Source of the DNA: JBBRHH01 sp038222915
GTDB taxonomy: Bacteria > Planctomycetota > Phycisphaerae > Tepidisphaerales > Tepidisphaeraceae
Assembly: GCA_038222915.1 (NCBI GenBank)
Contig: JBBRHH010000279.1
Span: 1-7,912, forward strand
Reading direction: 5' to 3'
Length of the DNA: 7,912 nucleotides
Shown one piece after another: positions 7,201-7,912 of the stretch. The position numbers were made by a program, and so were the translations under genes. The notes under the pieces were generated by a model, which worked only from the letters and a program-made list of their open reading frames with translations, was not told the origin of the DNA and ran no database searches. Position 1 is the stretch's first letter. Every line of letters begins with the position of its first letter.

Positions 7201-7912
7201 GCAGGGGCGCCGTGCTCTGCCGCCGACTGTCGGCGGTCTTGGTTAACTCGGCAATATAAGCCTTTTCGTCCCCCAGTTTCTTGTGCGCCTTCACCAGTTT
7301 GACGATCAACTGCTTGTGAAGCCAGTGCATTTCGTCGACAAGACCAAGTGCCTCCGAATATGCCGCGCACGCCGCGGGAAGATCGTCAAGATGCTCTGCG
7401 TTTGTCCCGATCTCATCGAGAATCCTGACCCGCCCGGCATAGTCGTCACCAACGACATTCGTCAGACACAGCCGCCACGTACCGTTCGCCTTATCCCACA
7501 TTTCTTGTCGCTGATAAATGTGCGCCAGCCGCTCGTAGGTGATCTTATCAAAGCGCCGTTCGTCGGCGATCAGCCGGTCCCAGATCTGCGCGGCGGCATC
7601 GCGCGCCTGTTTGCGTAATTCAGGGGTCTCGCCCGCGCGATCGATGATCAGGTCGCCCCATTCTTCCAGCAGGCGGGTCTTCAGCTCAAGGTCACTGAGT
7701 CCGATGTGCTCGGCGGCCTTGGCGTAATGTTCCGATGCCTCGTGAACTGCCTCTTCGCCGTCCTGCTTTGCCAGCAAATGAGCCAGTTGATAGTGGATAA
7801 AATAGTCGTCCGGCGATTTCTTGAGCGCCTCGCGGAAATACTTGATCGCCTGCACGTAGTCCCGATTCTCCCGATAAAAGAGCCCCATCAGCGTTTGAAC
7901 CTGCGTCTTCTC
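4244..7912 (-). CDS. Large TPR-repeat protein with C-terminal PQQ-like beta-propeller (5' end beyond window)
   Basis: The frame is open from the right edge to the TAA at 4244-4246, giving 1222 residues in the window. The Met at 7888 is internal: eight in-frame codons precede it without a stop, and it sits inside a TPR helix, so the true start lies outside. From about 7912 to 5450 the protein is helical repeats; I count roughly 12-15 TPR-like units. Clear ones include LFYRENRDYVQAIKYFREAL just after 7888 and LADLHYSRKEFHKSIQHYV near 6520. From about 5290 to the stop there are PQQ-like propeller blades ending in aromatic strands: VIDLARHEVAWKKQI, LMDRRNGTSLWECES, LSTDAGKPIWKTHL, FDLKSGELKFRRTL and CVDTATGILVWESL, spaced about 40-50 residues apart. 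No membrane segment is visible in the part seen. TPRs bind protein partners, so a scaffold role beside the MoxR ATPases is likely. No catalytic residues were recognised and PQQ binding itself is not implied. Location cannot be decided without the N-terminus. Confidence 0.9.
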   Translation of the reverse strand, partial: EKTQVQTLMGLFYRENRDYVQAIKYFREALKKSPDDYFIHYQLAHLLAKQDGEEAVHEASEHYAKAAEHIGLSDLELKTRLLEEWGDLIIDRAGETPELRKQARDAAAQIWDRLIADERRFDKITYERLAHIYQRQEMWDKANGTWRLCLTNVVGDDYAGRVRILDEIGTNAEHLDDLPAACAAYSEALGLVDEMHWLHKQLIVKLVKAHKKLGDEKAYIAELTKTADSRRQSTAPLRDLALGFESLGDESAALQALERAQQLAPRDVTIISDLLLHYAKAGDANALTHKADLYQKLVEIMPDNFEAYTGLADTYWEMGDTARVQKALTLLQNTASTLPEKYLVMAGAFKKYGMKSNARDAYERAHAAGITGSDAALEFCDFCLGWAEAERDRDGEIYQRAVELRSGLMAKGSLDESGYLRLSRVFQNHNRPDEARDIIGYAATNVFPKSFVCRSALADLHYSRKEFHKSIQHYVAALELAPSYYFKRLVNDRIITLCWNYGRHSKDFMSEPTDEEKNKKLLGGAKGEGLAPWIYYLQALVSSDPRNADNMMLLAQINETTRVDAKVGDDPVRTDVARAKSLYKSVVDMDLKNLEAHSALARTLVATDEFEGAIQENWILQELSPAGKWQYIMNVGDLWALSGTQDKALSNWNTVSEQATTEPNLVYQLGCRMFQLGRIDDAIAWVRKAATANKKEFRFHTTLANLLDRSAANGNTVRASEEAISEFKTAVELAGTSPALAEYVQSVLRRLLDVEVRLARHRFSAREFDLCQQACTDALMALEKLQEGGEAADVVSDIKVLRARAMLALGHGKDGEATLRETLTAHRGALYWYDERLRITGTQMLALHESGKLLQPNSASSGKQVAGIKLTSCGMLPLPVRIESLQNSPNGPISLESGGQFFQISTDPAVAHTFQVQGAGAPVTWLGSDTAAIVDGSSFRVIDLARHEVAWKKQISPTALFANASFVACFYSRENKQANSPEKPAGIPAKFLQLMDRRNGTSLWECESSAGDLVFNEKALIVRSAEELLALSTDAGKPIWKTHLARGALWRRPIVAGGVVLLIDDMTNEISAFDLKSGELKFRRTLSAAVLCDPVVASDNRVIVQFLRKGVVTLECVDTATGILVWESLLRAPDGPTTAPAAGLNGISLAPLVWNGWLLHFDMPNRRVWQVRLDTGDTTHPAAIPAECDRRVLDGVAGWGVTGDTLYIAARGGRMVFIKLAK

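Larger units (their letters stand above)
2095..7912 (-). other. Probable operon: TPR/propeller, MoxR, MoxR, exported carbohydrate-active protein
   Basis: All four genes run in the same direction with gaps of 30, 64 and 12 bases. Each gene after the first has its own ribosome binding site. No intrinsic terminator or convincing promoter was seen in any gap. The promoter is expected beyond the right edge, and transcription continues leftward through the exported-protein gene. Confidence 0.7.

Noticed and set aside
7886..7888. ATG at 7888 as the true start of the TPR/propeller gene
   Set aside because: Eight in-frame codons to its right have no stop, and the Met falls within a TPR helix, so it is an internal residue of a longer protein.

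Overview
The window holds four co-directional minus-strand genes that look like one operon. Read in the direction of transcription, from the right edge leftwards, they are: (1) a very large TPR-repeat protein with a C-terminal PQQ-like beta-propeller, whose N-terminus lies beyond the right edge; (2) a MoxR-family AAA+ ATPase; (3) a second, divergent MoxR-family AAA+ ATPase; and (4) the first 698 codons of an exported multidomain carbohydrate-active protein that runs off the left edge. Gaps between genes are 30, 64 and 12 bases. Each of the three starts inside the window has a purine-rich GAGGA/GAGGAG element just upstream. There is no room for other genes, and no RNA gene, mobile element, CRISPR array or convincing terminator was seen.

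The sequence is moderately GC-rich. Several traits suggest a bacterium of the Planctomycetes-Verrucomicrobia-Lentisphaerae (PVC) group: long TPR plus PQQ-like proteins, MoxR ATPases, and a secreted enzyme joining a CBM9-like domain, a discoidin-like domain and a GH20-type N-terminal domain. This is a lean from gene content and architecture only; no marker gene is present.

MoxR ATPases are thought to act as chaperone-like remodellers, usually encoded next to VWA-domain or DUF58 proteins. Neither is visible here. The partners in this cassette are instead a TPR/propeller scaffold upstream and a secreted sugar-binding/glycosidase-like protein downstream. The two MoxR copies keep nearly identical nucleotide-binding cores and align without net gaps from the P-loop to sensor 2, but their lid regions have diverged. 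One has a changed P-loop (Ser for the first Gly) and the other has Lys at the conserved LDRF arginine. This raises the inferred possibility of a hetero-oligomeric ring with asymmetric ATPase sites.

The left third (1..2094) is easily misread because the real gene has no stop inside the window. Frames there that look like closed ORFs, on either strand, are shadows of it.
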